Positions 34,779 through 43,782 are shown, counted from the stretch's first letter. The stretch: DNA of 64,000 bases from Sulfitobacter noctilucae (GCF_000622365.1 NZ_JASC01000003.1:248001-312000); one strand, 5' to 3'. Translations and numbers: made by a program. The notes: generated by a model from the sequence alone, not told the origin.

Positions 34779-35960
34779 ATGTCCCGACAGAACTATATTT
34801 TCACTTCCGAGTCCGTCTCGGAAGGGCATCCTGACAAGGTATGCGACCGTATTTCCGATGCGGTTCTCGATGCTTTCCTGAGCGAGGAACCAGAGGCCCG
34901 CGTGGCGGCGGAAACTTTTGCCACGACCGATCGTGTTGTGATCGGGGGCGAAGTCGGTCTGAGTGATCAGGACAAGCTGTCCGAATACATGGGCAAGATC
35001 GAAGGCATCGCCCGCGCTTGCATCAAAGACATCGGCTATGAGCAAGACAAGTTTCACCATGCCACCTGCGAAATTACCAATCTGCTGCATGAGCAATCCG
35101 CGCATATCGCACAGGGCGTGGATGCAAAGGACGACAAGGACGAAGGTGCGGGCGACCAGGGCATCATGTTCGGCTTTGCCACAGATGAGACAGAGCACCT
35201 GATGCCTGCGCCGATCCATTACGCCCATGCGATCCTGCGCCGCTTGGCCGAGGTCCGCAAGGATGGTACAGAGCCTACTCTGCGCCCCGATGCCAAAAGC
35301 CAGCTTTCAGTGCGCTACGAAAATGGCAAGCCGGTCGGTGTATCATCGATCGTCCTGTCCACGCAGCATGAGAGCGAGACACAGACCAGCGCCGACATCC
35401 GCGCCATTGTCGAGCCTTACATCCGCGAGGTTCTGCCCGAGGGGTGGATCGACGAAAACACGGCATGGCATGTGAACCCGACCGGTGTGTTCGTGATCGG
35501 CGGACCAGATGGCGATGCGGGCCTGACGGGCCGCAAGATCATCGTCGACACCTACGGCGGTGCGGCCCCTCATGGCGGCGGGGCGTTCTCGGGCAAGGAT
35601 CCAACCAAGGTGGATCGCTCTGCTGCCTATGCAGCACGCTATCTGGCGAAGAATGTGGTCGCATCCGGCATGGCGTCGAAATGCACGATCCAGCTGAGCT
35701 ATGCCATCGGGGTCAGCGAACCGCTGTCGATCTATTGCGATACCTTCGGCACAGGCGAAGTGGACGATGCCGCGGTTGAAAAGGCCATTCGCAACGTGAT
35801 GAGCCTGACGCCACGCGGTATCCGCGAACATCTACAGCTGAACAAGCCGATCTATGAGCGGACAGCAGCTTATGGGCACTTTGGTCGTGCACCGGATGCA
35901 GATGGTGGTTTTTCGTGGGAAAAGACTGATCTGGCAGAGGCGCTCAAAGCGGCGGTCTGA
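34779..35960 (+). CDS. metK: S-adenosylmethionine synthetase
   Basis: A 393-residue enzyme making SAM from methionine and ATP. Clear motifs are [21 protein letters not shown] at the start, [15 protein letters not shown], and the P-loop-like [19 protein letters not shown]. The sequence is slightly longer than the E. coli protein, as is typical of the alphaproteobacterial form. The gene is preceded by a SAM/SAH riboswitch overlapping the ribosome-binding site, so feedback by its own product is expected. An intrinsic terminator follows. Confidence 0.97.
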   Translation: MSRQNYIFTSESVSEGHPDKVCDRISDAVLDAFLSEEPEARVAAETFATTDRVVIGGEVGLSDQDKLSEYMGKIEGIARACIKDIGYEQDKFHHATCEITNLLHEQSAHIAQGVDAKDDKDEGAGDQGIMFGFATDETEHLMPAPIHYAHAILRRLAEVRKDGTEPTLRPDAKSQLSVRYENGKPVGVSSIVLSTQHESETQTSADIRAIVEPYIREVLPEGWIDENTAWHVNPTGVFVIGGPDGDAGLTGRKIIVDTYGGAAPHGGGAFSGKDPTKVDRSAAYAARYLAKNVVASGMASKCTIQLSYAIGVSEPLSIYCDTFGTGEVDDAAVEKAIRNVMSLTPRGIREHLQLNKPIYERTAAYGHFGRAPDADGGFSWEKTDLAEALKAAV

Positions 35961-35984
35961 CGATCTGCGAGTGAACAGATGATG

Positions 35985-36023
35985 GAAGGGCGGTGCTGTA
36001 ACAGGTGCCGCCCTTCGCTTTTT
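35985..36023. terminator. Intrinsic terminator between convergent metK and response regulator genes
   Basis: GAAGGGCGG pairs with CCGCCCTTC, followed by GCTTTTT on the plus strand. It lies in the short gap before the convergent stop and may serve both directions. Confidence 0.75.
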
Positions 36024-36811
36024 CAGTGGCGTGGTGCACTGAAAGGTGAGGGGGGGCGGTCCCGTTTTGCCATTGTTTCCGCGGCATCTGGCACGGTGTG
36101 GTTTTGGCGCAAATCCGCGCTGAGTTCTGACAACAGAACGGCCCCGTCTTGCCGCTCCATCTCGATCAAATAGGCCCAAAGGCTCATGCAATTCTGTTCG
36201 ATGGATGCGAGGCCATCGGTTTGCGCATCAGTCTGGCTGGCGCGCAGATCGCGCATTTGTCGCAACAGGCGGCTGACCATCGGCTTGATGTCTCGTGCAC
36301 AACGCAATGCGCAAATGGATAACAATGCCTCAATATCGGTGCTGTCGGTTGCCGAAGCGGGCAAGGTGGCCGCTGGCAGGGTTGCGCGCAGAGCGTGACG
36401 GATCACTGTGTCAAAGCTGTCGGCAGAGAGATCATCTTTGGACAGGAAATTGTTGCAGCCGATGGTGCGGGCCTCTTCGGCGACAAGGGGTGCGGCCTGA
36501 CCCGATATCATGATCGTCGGTGTGTTCAGGTTTCGGGCGCAGAGCTGCACCATTTTCAAAGCATCCAGTCCTGTCCCGTCAGGCAGAGCATAGTCCAGAA
36601 GGATCAGCCCATAGTTGCTTTCCTCCAGGTGGGTGCCGAATTCCTGCAGTGTCTTTGCATTGGTGATCTCACTGGGAAAGTCGAGGCCCGAACAAAGCCG
36701 GGCCAGACGGTGCCGGTCAAAGCGTTCATCATCAAGGATCAGGACCGCGAGCGGCGGTGCGCCATCTGCGGCGGGTCTGTTTTTGGCCGGAATGGGGGAG
36801 ACGAATGCCAT
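36023..36811 (-). CDS. Response regulator with receiver domain and helical C-terminal region
   Basis: A 262-residue protein. The receiver domain (about 20-140) has the acidic pair Asp27-Asp28, the phosphoacceptor Asp73 in LILLDYALPDGTG, Ser103 in TIMISGQ and Lys125 in FLSKDDL. The remaining 110 residues are helical with no recognisable DNA-binding, GGDEF or kinase motif. Output is therefore unknown, perhaps protein-protein contact or phosphate relay. No histidine kinase is adjacent. A perfect CtrA-type box lies 45 bases upstream of the start, suggesting cell-cycle or motility-linked control. Confidence 0.85.
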   Translation of the reverse strand: MAFVSPIPAKNRPAADGAPPLAVLILDDERFDRHRLARLCSGLDFPSEITNAKTLQEFGTHLEESNYGLILLDYALPDGTGLDALKMVQLCARNLNTPTIMISGQAAPLVAEEARTIGCNNFLSKDDLSADSFDTVIRHALRATLPAATLPASATDSTDIEALLSICALRCARDIKPMVSRLLRQMRDLRASQTDAQTDGLASIEQNCMSLWAYLIEMERQDGAVLLSELSADLRQNHTVPDAAETMAKRDRPPSPFSAPRH

Positions 36812-36855
36812 CAGGGGTCCTTTGCGAGGGGTAGAAGAAGCCTAGCGACATTGCA

Positions 36856-36871
36856 TTAAGCGGACTTTAAC
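36856..36871. promoter_or_regulatory. CtrA-type binding site upstream of the response regulator
   Basis: TTAA, seven bases, TTAAC is a complete CtrA consensus. It is 45 bases from the response regulator start and 63 bases from the trmB start on the other strand. Position favours control of the response regulator. Confidence 0.6.
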
Positions 36872-36933
36872 AAGGGTAAGCCGCATCGACGGACCCATTG
36901 CAGTGTTTTCGCGCAAAGGCTAAAGCGCTGCCC

Positions 36934-37635
36934 ATGACAACACCCCAACGCCCCCGCCGCAATTTTTATGGTCGCTTGAAAGGCAAGAGCCTCAAGCCGT
37001 CCCAGCGCAGCTATATCGCGGAAGATCTTAGTGATCTCTCGCCCGGCGCAGTCAGTTGGGAAGACAACCCCGCCCGCGACACGCTTGATCTGGAGGGGCT
37101 GTTCGGTGGTCGCCCTGTCTGGCTTGAGGTCGGATTTGGCGGTGGCGAGCATCTGGTACATCAAGCGGTCGCCAATCCCGACGTGGGGATTATCGGGTGT
37201 GAGCCTTATATCAACGGGGTCGCCATGTTGTTGGGCAAGATTCGCCGGGCAGAGGCCGATAACATTGCTGTCCACCCCGGTGACGTGCGCGATATGTTCG
37301 ATGTGCTGCCGGAGGCGTCGATTGATCGTGCGTTCCTGCTTTATCCCGATCCCTGGCCCAAGGCGCGCCACCACCGACGCCGGTTTGTGACCGAAGAACA
37401 TCTGGTACCGCTGGCGCGCGTGTTGAAACCGGGAGCGATCTTTCGGGTGGCCACGGATATCGAGGATTATGTCCGCCAGACTTTGGAAGAAGTGCCGCGT
37501 TTCGGTTTCGAATGGCTTGCAGAGCGGCCCGGTGACTGGCGGGCCCCTTGGGACGACTGGATTTCAACGCGCTATGAACAGAAGGCTCTGCGCGAGGGCC
37601 GTGTGCCGCATTATCTGACGTTCCGGCGGACGTGA
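36934..37635 (+). CDS. trmB: tRNA (guanine-N7)-methyltransferase
   Basis: A 233-residue SAM-dependent enzyme producing m7G46 in tRNA. The SAM motif is VWLEVGFGGGEHLVHQA. The catalytic and tRNA-contact segment LLYPDPWPKARHHRRRFV and the C-terminal TRYEQKALREG are typical. The start MTTPQRPRRNFYG is chosen from the family, since the basic FYGRLKGKSL segment follows directly. Repeat copy D lies immediately downstream. Confidence 0.95.
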   Translation: MTTPQRPRRNFYGRLKGKSLKPSQRSYIAEDLSDLSPGAVSWEDNPARDTLDLEGLFGGRPVWLEVGFGGGEHLVHQAVANPDVGIIGCEPYINGVAMLLGKIRRAEADNIAVHPGDVRDMFDVLPEASIDRAFLLYPDPWPKARHHRRRFVTEEHLVPLARVLKPGAIFRVATDIEDYVRQTLEEVPRFGFEWLAERPGDWRAPWDDWISTRYEQKALREGRVPHYLTFRRT

Positions 37636-37640
37636 GGCAA

Positions 37641-37745
37641 TGGAGCGGGCAAGCCCGCATTTGATTTTATGATTTTTCCTTGGGAAAAATTGACTTGAGG
37701 CTCTGCCTCAAACTCCGCGGGATATAGGGCCAAAAAGAGAAAAGA
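37641..37745 (-). repeat. Dispersed repeat, copy D (extended form)
   Basis: Read on the minus strand, TTTTCTCTTTTTGGCC (core) is followed by CTATATCCCGCGGAG and the hairpin GAGGC, loop AGA, GCCTC. On the plus strand, in front of that, lie two more hairpins: GCGGGC, AA, GCCCGC (37645-37658) with a T-rich tail, and ATTTTTCC, TT, GGGAAAAAT. The first could end trmB transcription. Confidence 0.75.
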
Positions 37746-37829
37746 CTTTTGGCATTGGCCTGCGCCTTGGCATGGACGGGGTTTTGTGGCTGGGGTAGAA
37801 GCGTTCAATAGCAAGCGAGGACGCGTATC

Positions 37830-39182
37830 ATGTCAGGCCACGGTGATCCTATTCCAATGACGTCGCGGGCCTGTGGTCCGTTGACAGGGCGGGCAGAGGT
37901 GCCCGGTGATAAATCGATTTCGCATCGGTCGTTGATCCTGGGCGCATTGTGCGTAGGCGAGACGACAATCAGCGGTCTGCTTGAAGGGCAGGATGTGTTG
38001 GATACGGCGCAGGCGATGCGGGCGTTCGGGGCGAAGGTGACGGACCTCGGTGAGGGCAACTGGTCGGTTCAGGGCGTTGGTGTCGGCGGTTTTGCAGAAC
38101 CCGACGGTGTGATTGATTGTGGCAACTCCGGCACGGGCGTGCGGCTGATCATGGGGGCGATGGCAACCTCGCCGATTGTGGCGACCTTCAGCGGTGACGC
38201 GAGCCTGAACGGGAGACCCATGGCGCGGGTGACGGACCCCCTGGCGCTGTTCGGCTGTCAGACCGTGGGCCGGAGCGGGGGGCGTTTGCCGATGACATTG
38301 GTCGGTGCCCAAGACCCTGTATCGGTGCGCTACACTGTGCCGGTACCGTCTGCGCAGGTGAAATCAGCGGTGCTTTTGGCGGGGTTGAATGCTCCCGGGC
38401 AGACGGTTGTGATTGAAGCCGAGGCAACGCGGGATCACACGGAGCGGATGCTGGCGGGTTTCGGGGCCGAGATCAGCGTGGAGAACACGGAAGAGGGGCG
38501 GGTGATCACCCTGACCGGTCAGCCTGAATTGCAACCACAGCATATCGAGGTGCCGCGCGATCCGTCTTCGGCCGCCTTTCCGGTGTGCGCCGCGCTTATC
38601 GTCCCCGGGTCAGATGTATTGGTGCCTGGCATCGGGCTGAATCCGACAAGGGCGGGTCTGTTCACGACGCTGCGCGAAATGGGTGCGGATCTGACGTATG
38701 AAAACGAGCGTGAAGAGGGCGGCGAGCCGGTGGCGGATTTGCGGGCCAGGTTCTCGCCTGATCTGAAAGGGATCGAGGTGCCCGAAGACCGGGCGGCCTC
38801 GATGATTGATGAATATCCGGTGTTGTCCGTGGTCGCAGCCTATGCGCAAGGCGAGACGGTGATGCGTGGCGTCAAGGAGCTGCGTGTCAAGGAAAGTGAC
38901 CGTATTGATGCAATGGCCGCCGGGTTACGCGCCAATGGAATCGACTTGCAGGACGGTCCTGACTGGTGGATTGTGCAGGGCCGGGGCCACGGCAATGTGG
39001 CGGGCGGGGCGACTTGTGCCAGTCATCTGGACCACCGCATCGCAATGTCCTTTCTTATTCTGGGCATGGCGAGTGAAAAGCCGGTCAGCGTGGATGATGG
39101 TGGTCCCATTGCTACGTCATTTCCGATATTCGAGCCGCTGATGGGGCAGTTGGGCGCGCAGATCAACAGGACTGAATCATGA
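37830..39182 (+). CDS. aroA: 3-phosphoshikimate 1-carboxyvinyltransferase (EPSP synthase, class II-like)
   Basis: A 450-residue EPSP synthase of the shikimate pathway, joining shikimate 3-phosphate and phosphoenolpyruvate. Active-site segments are [11 protein letters not shown] (Lys28), [38 protein letters not shown] and [11 protein letters not shown]. The overall sequence closely follows the class II (Agrobacterium CP4-like) branch. At the position where the CP4 enzyme has Ala100 this protein has Gly101. The gene opens the aroA-cmk-(rhodanese)-rpsA order. Confidence 0.95.
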   Translation: MSGHGDPIPMTSRACGPLTGRAEVPGDKSISHRSLILGALCVGETTISGLLEGQDVLDTAQAMRAFGAKVTDLGEGNWSVQGVGVGGFAEPDGVIDCGNSGTGVRLIMGAMATSPIVATFSGDASLNGRPMARVTDPLALFGCQTVGRSGGRLPMTLVGAQDPVSVRYTVPVPSAQVKSAVLLAGLNAPGQTVVIEAEATRDHTERMLAGFGAEISVENTEEGRVITLTGQPELQPQHIEVPRDPSSAAFPVCAALIVPGSDVLVPGIGLNPTRAGLFTTLREMGADLTYENEREEGGEPVADLRARFSPDLKGIEVPEDRAASMIDEYPVLSVVAAYAQGETVMRGVKELRVKESDRIDAMAAGLRANGIDLQDGPDWWIVQGRGHGNVAGGATCASHLDHRIAMSFLILGMASEKPVSVDDGGPIATSFPIFEPLMGQLGAQINRTES

Positions 39183-39213
39183 ACCGGTTCCTTAGGCTGG
39201 CGGACCGACCATT

Positions 39214-39843
39214 ATGAGCACCACGCAGGGCTTCACTGTCGCCATCGACGGGCCTGCAGCTTCGGGCAAAGGCACGATTTCGCGCGCCGTGGCCGCGCAT
39301 TTCGGGTTTGCACATCTTGATACCGGGCTCTTGTACCGCGCAGTCGGAGCCAAGGTGTTGCTGGGTGAAGAAGCGCTTGCAGCCGCGCAGGCGCTGGTGC
39401 CCGGCGATCTGGACAGCGATGCCTTGCGGATGCCGGAGGTGGCCCAGGCGGCCAGCCAAGTCGCCGCTATGCCCGATGTGCGTGCCGCTTTGGTGGATTT
39501 CCAGCGCAGTTTTGCCGCGCGGGCAGGCGGGGCAGTGTTGGATGGGCGCGATATCGGTACGGTGATCTGTCCGTCCGCCCAGGTGAAGCTGTTTGTGGTG
39601 GCTGATGCGGTGGTCCGCGCCCGTCGGCGGTTCGAGGAACTGCGTGGCAGAGGCGTCGAAACCAGCTTCGAAGCGGTCCTTGCGGATGTCGAGGCGCGCG
39701 ATGCCCGCGATATGGGGCGTGCTGATGCGCCTCTGCGTGCGGCAAAGGACGCCACGGAAATCGATACCTCGGATATGGCGATTGCAGATGCAGTTGCCGC
39801 CGCCGTCGCGTTGATTGCGCAGAAGCATCCCGAAGGGGGTTAA
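39214..39843 (+). CDS. cmk: Cytidylate kinase
   Basis: A 209-residue CMP/dCMP kinase. The P-loop is [15 protein letters not shown]. Further signatures are [24 protein letters not shown] and a lid region [13 protein letters not shown]. It provides CDP and dCDP for nucleic acid and phospholipid synthesis. It follows aroA by 31 bases, the usual arrangement before rpsA. No terminator is evident directly after it. Confidence 0.96.
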   Translation: MSTTQGFTVAIDGPAASGKGTISRAVAAHFGFAHLDTGLLYRAVGAKVLLGEEALAAAQALVPGDLDSDALRMPEVAQAASQVAAMPDVRAALVDFQRSFAARAGGAVLDGRDIGTVICPSAQVKLFVVADAVVRARRRFEELRGRGVETSFEAVLADVEARDARDMGRADAPLRAAKDATEIDTSDMAIADAVAAAVALIAQKHPEGG

Positions 39844-39976
39844 AAGCTTTCATCGTCAGCAATCCGGAACCTATTCCTATGTGATGCATTGCCTTTGTAA
39901 GGGTCGGCGAAGCTGTGCGAGAGATGCGTCGCTTGGCCATACAACATTGACACACACAAAATGGAGTGAATGCACC

Positions 39977-40354
39977 ATGAAGACTGCAAAAGATTATCTG
40001 GAAGCTGCCAATGAGACCGTTCCCACCATGGAAGTAAAGGAGGCAATTGCGAAACATGCCGCCGGTTCTGGTATCTTTGTAGATGTCCGCGACAGCAGCG
40101 ACATTGAAAAAACTGGCACAATCAAGGGCGCGCATCGCATCCCACGCGGCATGATGGAGTTTCGTGCCGATCCGAACATGGAAGACTTTTACAACCCCGC
40201 GCTGACGAAAGACGGCGAGATCTATTTGATTTGTGGTGCAGGTGGGCAGGCGGCACTTACCGGTAAGACCATGCAGGACATGGGGTATACCAATGTGACA
40301 AACATCGGCGGCTTTCCGGGCTGGAAGGATGCGGGCGGACCTACTGAAGAGTGA
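39977..40354 (+). CDS. Rhodanese-domain protein with altered active-site loop
   Basis: A 125-residue single-domain rhodanese. FVDVRDSSDIEKTGTIKGAHRIPRG is the CH2A region. The putative nucleophile is in LICGAGGQAALTGKTMQDMGY, then the NIGGFPGWKDAGGP ending. In most relatives the active loop is CASGGRSA-like with an Arg; here that residue is Gln, which may weaken sulfur transfer. There is no signal peptide. It sits between cmk and rpsA, which are normally adjacent, and ends in its own terminator. Confidence 0.85.
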   Translation: MKTAKDYLEAANETVPTMEVKEAIAKHAAGSGIFVDVRDSSDIEKTGTIKGAHRIPRGMMEFRADPNMEDFYNPALTKDGEIYLICGAGGQAALTGKTMQDMGYTNVTNIGGFPGWKDAGGPTEE

Positions 40355-40403
40355 TACGTCGGCCGGTTTTGCGCCGGCAGAGGAAAATTGATAGATAAGC
40401 TGT

Positions 40404-40432
40404 CGCCGTCCTTCGGGACGGCGGCCATTTTT
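40404..40432 (+). terminator. Intrinsic terminator after the rhodanese gene
   Basis: GCCGTCC, tetraloop TTCG, GGACGGC, then GGCCATTTTT. The stable UUCG loop and T run support termination before the rpsA promoter. Confidence 0.85.
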
Positions 40433-40463
40433 AATCCGCCTCGAGACAGAGCTGCCTTGGGCC

Positions 40464-40492
40464 TTGCGCCCTTGCAAAATATGGCCTATACG
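40464..40492 (+). promoter_or_regulatory. Candidate rpsA promoter
   Basis: TTGCGC at 40464-40469 and TATACG at 40487-40492 are spaced by 17 bases. The predicted transcript has a leader of about 190 bases before the rpsA start. Confidence 0.5.
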
Positions 40493-40538
40493 CGCCCTGT
40501 CTAAGGGGCGGATACAAGCTGCGGACGCACATCTGAGC

Positions 40539-40570
40539 AGGGTCGGTTTATTCCGGCCCTATTTCTTTTG
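40539..40570 (+). promoter_or_regulatory. rpsA leader hairpin (possible attenuator)
   Basis: AGGGTCGG pairs with CCGGCCCT (one G-T pair) over a 6-base loop and is followed by ATTTCTTTTG, so it looks like an intrinsic terminator within the rpsA leader, about 120 bases before the start. Ribosomal protein S1 is autoregulated in other bacteria; the mechanism here is not known. Confidence 0.45.
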
Positions 40571-40689
40571 TGTTACGTGACCCGAATCATAGATCAATTC
40601 ACACCGCCACACCAAAGGTGGGCACCCTGTAAAGACCGGCGGAGACAACCGCGCGGCCAGAAAACTCTTATAAGGATACGATACGCTAC

Positions 40690-42363
40690 ATGGCGAATAT
40701 GATGGATGAGTTTGAAGCACTCTTAGAAGAAAGCTTCGAAATGGACACGCCCGAAGAGGGTTCCGTTGTCAAAGGCAAGGTGATCGCAATTGAAGCGGGC
40801 CAAGCCATTATCGACGTAGGCTACAAGATGGAAGGCCGCGTCGAGCTGAAAGAATTTGCCGAGCCAGGCGAATCCCCCAAAGTTGAAGTCGGCGACGAGG
40901 TAGAAGTCTTTCTGCGTCAGGTCGAAAACTCCCGCGGTGAAGCGGTTATCTCGCGCGAGATGGCCCGTCGCGAGGAAGCTTGGGACCGTCTGGAAAAAGC
41001 TTACGCCGCAGAAGAGCGCGTCGAAGGTGCGATCTTTGGCCGTGTCAAAGGTGGCTTTACTGTGGATCTGGGCGGCGCGGTTGCGTTCCTTCCCGGCTCT
41101 CAGGTTGATGTGCGCCCCGTGCGCGATGCTGGTCCTCTGATGGGTCTCAAGCAGCCATTCCAGGTTCTGAAAATGGACCGTCGTCGTGGCAACATCGTTG
41201 TCTCGCGTCGTGCGATCCTTGAAGAATCGCGTGCCGAACAGCGTGCCGAAGTTATCGGCAACCTGACCGAAGGTCAGGAAGTTGACGGTGTGGTCAAGAA
41301 CATCACCGAATACGGTGCGTTCGTTGATCTGGGCGGTGTTGACGGCCTGTTGCACGTCACGGACATGGCATGGCGCCGTGTGAACCACCCCTCCGAGATC
41401 CTCGCCATCGGCGAAACGATCAAGGTGCAGGTCATCAAGATCAACAAAGAGACACACCGTATCTCCTTGGGCATGAAGCAGTTGCAGGAAGATCCATGGG
41501 ATCTGGTTGCGGCGAAATACCCGCTGGAATCCTCGCACACCGGGCGTGTCACCAACATCACCGATTACGGTGCCTTTGTTGAGCTGGAGCCGGGCGTTGA
41601 AGGTCTGGTTCACGTTTCCGAAATGTCCTGGACAAAGAAGAACGTACACCCCGGCAAGATCGTGTCGACCTCTCAGGAAGTCGAAGTCATGGTTCTGGAA
41701 ATCGACGGAGCCAAGCGCCGCGTTTCCCTTGGTCTCAAGCAGACCATGCGCAACCCATGGGAAGTGTTTGCAGAAACACACCCCGAGGGCACGGAAGTCG
41801 AAGGCGAAGTCAAGAACATCACCGAATTCGGTCTGTTCGTTGGCCTCGACGGCGACATCGACGGCATGGTGCACCTGTCCGATCTGTCATGGGACCAGCG
41901 TGGCGAAGAAGCCATTCAGGACTACCGCAAGGGCGACATGGTTCAGGCCGTTGTCTCCGAAGTGGACGTTGAGAAAGAGCGCATCTCGCTCTCCATCAAA
42001 GGTGTCGGCGGTGATAAGTTCGCAGAAGCAGTGGGCGGCGTGAAGCGCGGTTCCGTTGTGACTGTGAACGTGACCTCCATCGAAGATGGTGGCATCGAAG
42101 TGGAATACGAGGGCATGAAAGCCTTCATCCGCCGCTCCGATCTGTCGCGTGACCGTGCCGAGCAGCGCCCCGAGCGTTTCTCGGTCGGTGACAAGGTTGA
42201 CGTTCGCATCACAAACGTGGACGCGAAAGCGCACCGTTTGGGCGTGTCGATCAAAGCGCGCGAGATTGCAGAAGAGAAGGAAGCGGTTGAGCAGTATGGC
42301 TCCAGCGATTCCGGTGCATCCTTGGGTGATATCCTTGGTGCGGCTCTGAAAAGCGAAGACTAA
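40690..42363 (+). CDS. rpsA: 30S ribosomal protein S1
   Basis: A 557-residue protein with six S1 RNA-binding domains in series (for example GSVVKGKVIAIEAGQAIIDVG, GAIFGRVKGGFTVDLGGAVAFLPGSQVD, DGVVKNITEYGAFVDLGGVDGLLHVTDM and three similar units to about residue 535). It binds mRNA leaders at the 30S platform. Codons are strongly biased toward C-ending forms, as in highly expressed genes. The long leader carries a hairpin, and a textbook terminator follows the stop. Confidence 0.97.
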   Translation: MANMMDEFEALLEESFEMDTPEEGSVVKGKVIAIEAGQAIIDVGYKMEGRVELKEFAEPGESPKVEVGDEVEVFLRQVENSRGEAVISREMARREEAWDRLEKAYAAEERVEGAIFGRVKGGFTVDLGGAVAFLPGSQVDVRPVRDAGPLMGLKQPFQVLKMDRRRGNIVVSRRAILEESRAEQRAEVIGNLTEGQEVDGVVKNITEYGAFVDLGGVDGLLHVTDMAWRRVNHPSEILAIGETIKVQVIKINKETHRISLGMKQLQEDPWDLVAAKYPLESSHTGRVTNITDYGAFVELEPGVEGLVHVSEMSWTKKNVHPGKIVSTSQEVEVMVLEIDGAKRRVSLGLKQTMRNPWEVFAETHPEGTEVEGEVKNITEFGLFVGLDGDIDGMVHLSDLSWDQRGEEAIQDYRKGDMVQAVVSEVDVEKERISLSIKGVGGDKFAEAVGGVKRGSVVTVNVTSIEDGGIEVEYEGMKAFIRRSDLSRDRAEQRPERFSVGDKVDVRITNVDAKAHRLGVSIKAREIAEEKEAVEQYGSSDSGASLGDILGAALKSED

Positions 42364-42385
42364 GTCTTTCCAATAGTGAAATAGA

Positions 42386-42419
42386 AAGCCCCGCAGAAGA
42401 AATTCTGCGGGGCTTTTTT
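42386..42419 (+). terminator. Intrinsic terminator of rpsA
   Basis: A 13-base perfect stem, AAGCCCCGCAGAA and TTCTGCGGGGCTT, with a GAAA tetraloop, followed by T residues. It starts 22 bases after the stop codon. Confidence 0.95.
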
Positions 42420-42565
42420 GTTGGGACGGTCATGTCGCCTTCAGTCTCATAAGGCGATTGCAGATCGCACCGAACTTCAGGGGCCGAATGTGGCAGGCCG
42501 GCACCGTTGTACCCCTGAGACCAATGCGCTAAGTCCGCCGGCACATAACCGAACGGAGTATCCGC

Positions 42566-43261
42566 ATGCATTCCCTCGCACTTGGCCCTTTGCAGATCAC
42601 GGATGAAACAGCCAACCTTCTGGCCAAACGGATGCGGCAGGTGGCCTATGTGCTTTTGGTCCTGAGCATGATCATTCTGTTCCGCTGGATAAAAATTCCG
42701 CGCGCGCATATTCCGTTGTTCGATGTCGCATCAGAGGTCAATTTCTGGACCTGGCTGAACGTGTCCTACATGCTTTTTGCGGCCTATATGATGGGGCTGA
42801 GCGCTTTGGTGCGCAGGTACAGTGGCGCGCCCTTCTGGGGCTGGGTACTGGCAGGAGCTGCGGTGTTGTTTCTGTCGCTGGACGATTTCATCAGCATTCA
42901 TGAACGCTTTGGCGCGTTGGGACAGGCGCTTGGTGGTGGTTCCGGGCTGCTGCACTTTGCCTGGGTGATCCCGGGTATTATCGCAGCGGCAGGATTGGTG
43001 CTTATCTTCTGGACCGCCATGCGCAGTGCTGCACCCGTGGTCAGGCGTGATTTCGCCCTTGGCCTTGCCTTGTTCTTCGGTGGTGCGGTGGGACTCGAGA
43101 TGGTCAGCGGCTGGGTTTTGTCGAATTTTGGCCACCGCAGGCCCTATACGCTTTTGTACCACCTCGAAGAAATGTGCGAAGCCGCCGGGATCATTTTAAT
43201 CGGACGAGCAGCACTCAAAGACCTCATTCGGGGAGCCTCTGGTGCGCCCCCTGCGCCGTGA
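42566..43261 (+). CDS. Polytopic membrane protein with conserved-looking Asp/His/Glu residues
   Basis: A 231-residue protein with about six membrane helices (roughly 26-44, 60-81, 91-106, 129-151, 161-183, 195-215). I recognise no family. Charged residues sit inside or at the edge of helices: Asp106-Asp107 with His112-Glu113 (LDDFISIHE), His130, Glu178, and His199, Glu201, Glu202, Glu205 (YHLEEMCE). That pattern resembles metal sites of membrane hydrolases or hydroxylases, but this is inference. It lies between rpsA and ihfB, which are usually adjacent. Confidence 0.75.
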   Translation: MHSLALGPLQITDETANLLAKRMRQVAYVLLVLSMIILFRWIKIPRAHIPLFDVASEVNFWTWLNVSYMLFAAYMMGLSALVRRYSGAPFWGWVLAGAAVLFLSLDDFISIHERFGALGQALGGGSGLLHFAWVIPGIIAAAGLVLIFWTAMRSAAPVVRRDFALGLALFFGGAVGLEMVSGWVLSNFGHRRPYTLLYHLEEMCEAAGIILIGRAALKDLIRGASGAPPAP

Positions 43262-43497
43262 CGCAGGCTCCGTTTTCCGATCTGTTGTGGGTGCGAATCG
43301 ACTGGATGCATTCGACGACATCGCTGCGATGCGGCTAGAGCTTTTCCGCCGCCTCGGCGCAAAATGACTTAAAATCAGGGCGTTCGGCCAGAAAAACCAC
43401 GCCGTAAGAGTTTAACCTGTCTTCCAAGCTGGGATGTTCTTTCCTATAGTCGGGCACGATCTGCAAAAAATTATTTATCTCGCGGGGGGATACCAAA

Positions 43498-43782
43498 ATG
43501 ATCCGGTCAGAGCTCATCCAAAAAATAGCGGATGATAACCCGCACCTTTATCAGCGCGACGTGGAGCGTATTGTCGGCACCATCTTCGACGAAATCACAG
43601 CTGCCATGTCAGATGGCAACCGGGTCGAACTGCGCGGTTTTGGCGCCTTTTCTGTCAAGAAGCGGGATGCGAGGGTTGGACGGAACCCCAGAACGGGTGA
43701 AACCGTTCATGTGGAGGAAAAGCATGTGCCTTTCTTCAAAACCGGTAAGCTTTTGCGCGACCGCCTGAACGGGAATTCCTGA
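43498..43782 (+). CDS. ihfB: Integration host factor subunit beta
   Basis: A 94-residue HU/IHF-family DNA-bending protein. [17 protein letters not shown] begins the helical body, and the DNA-binding arm has [27 protein letters not shown], including the intercalating proline region. It acts as a heterodimer with IhfA, encoded elsewhere. Placement after rpsA is conserved. The stop overlaps the lapA start (TGATG). The 236 bases upstream contain no credible gene. Confidence 0.95.
   Translation: MIRSELIQKIADDNPHLYQRDVERIVGTIFDEITAAMSDGNRVELRGFGAFSVKKRDARVGRNPRTGETVHVEEKHVPFFKTGKLLRDRLNGNS

Noticed and set aside
42435-42457. TCGCCTT/AAGGCGA dyad after rpsA as a second terminator or riboregulator
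   Set aside because: The 7-pair stem has a 9-base loop and no T run; the preceding rpsA terminator is sufficient.
43335-43517. 60-codon minus-strand frame in front of ihfB
   Set aside because: It runs over the ihfB start and ribosome-binding site, has no own ribosome-binding site, and contains the region where the ihfB promoter must lie.
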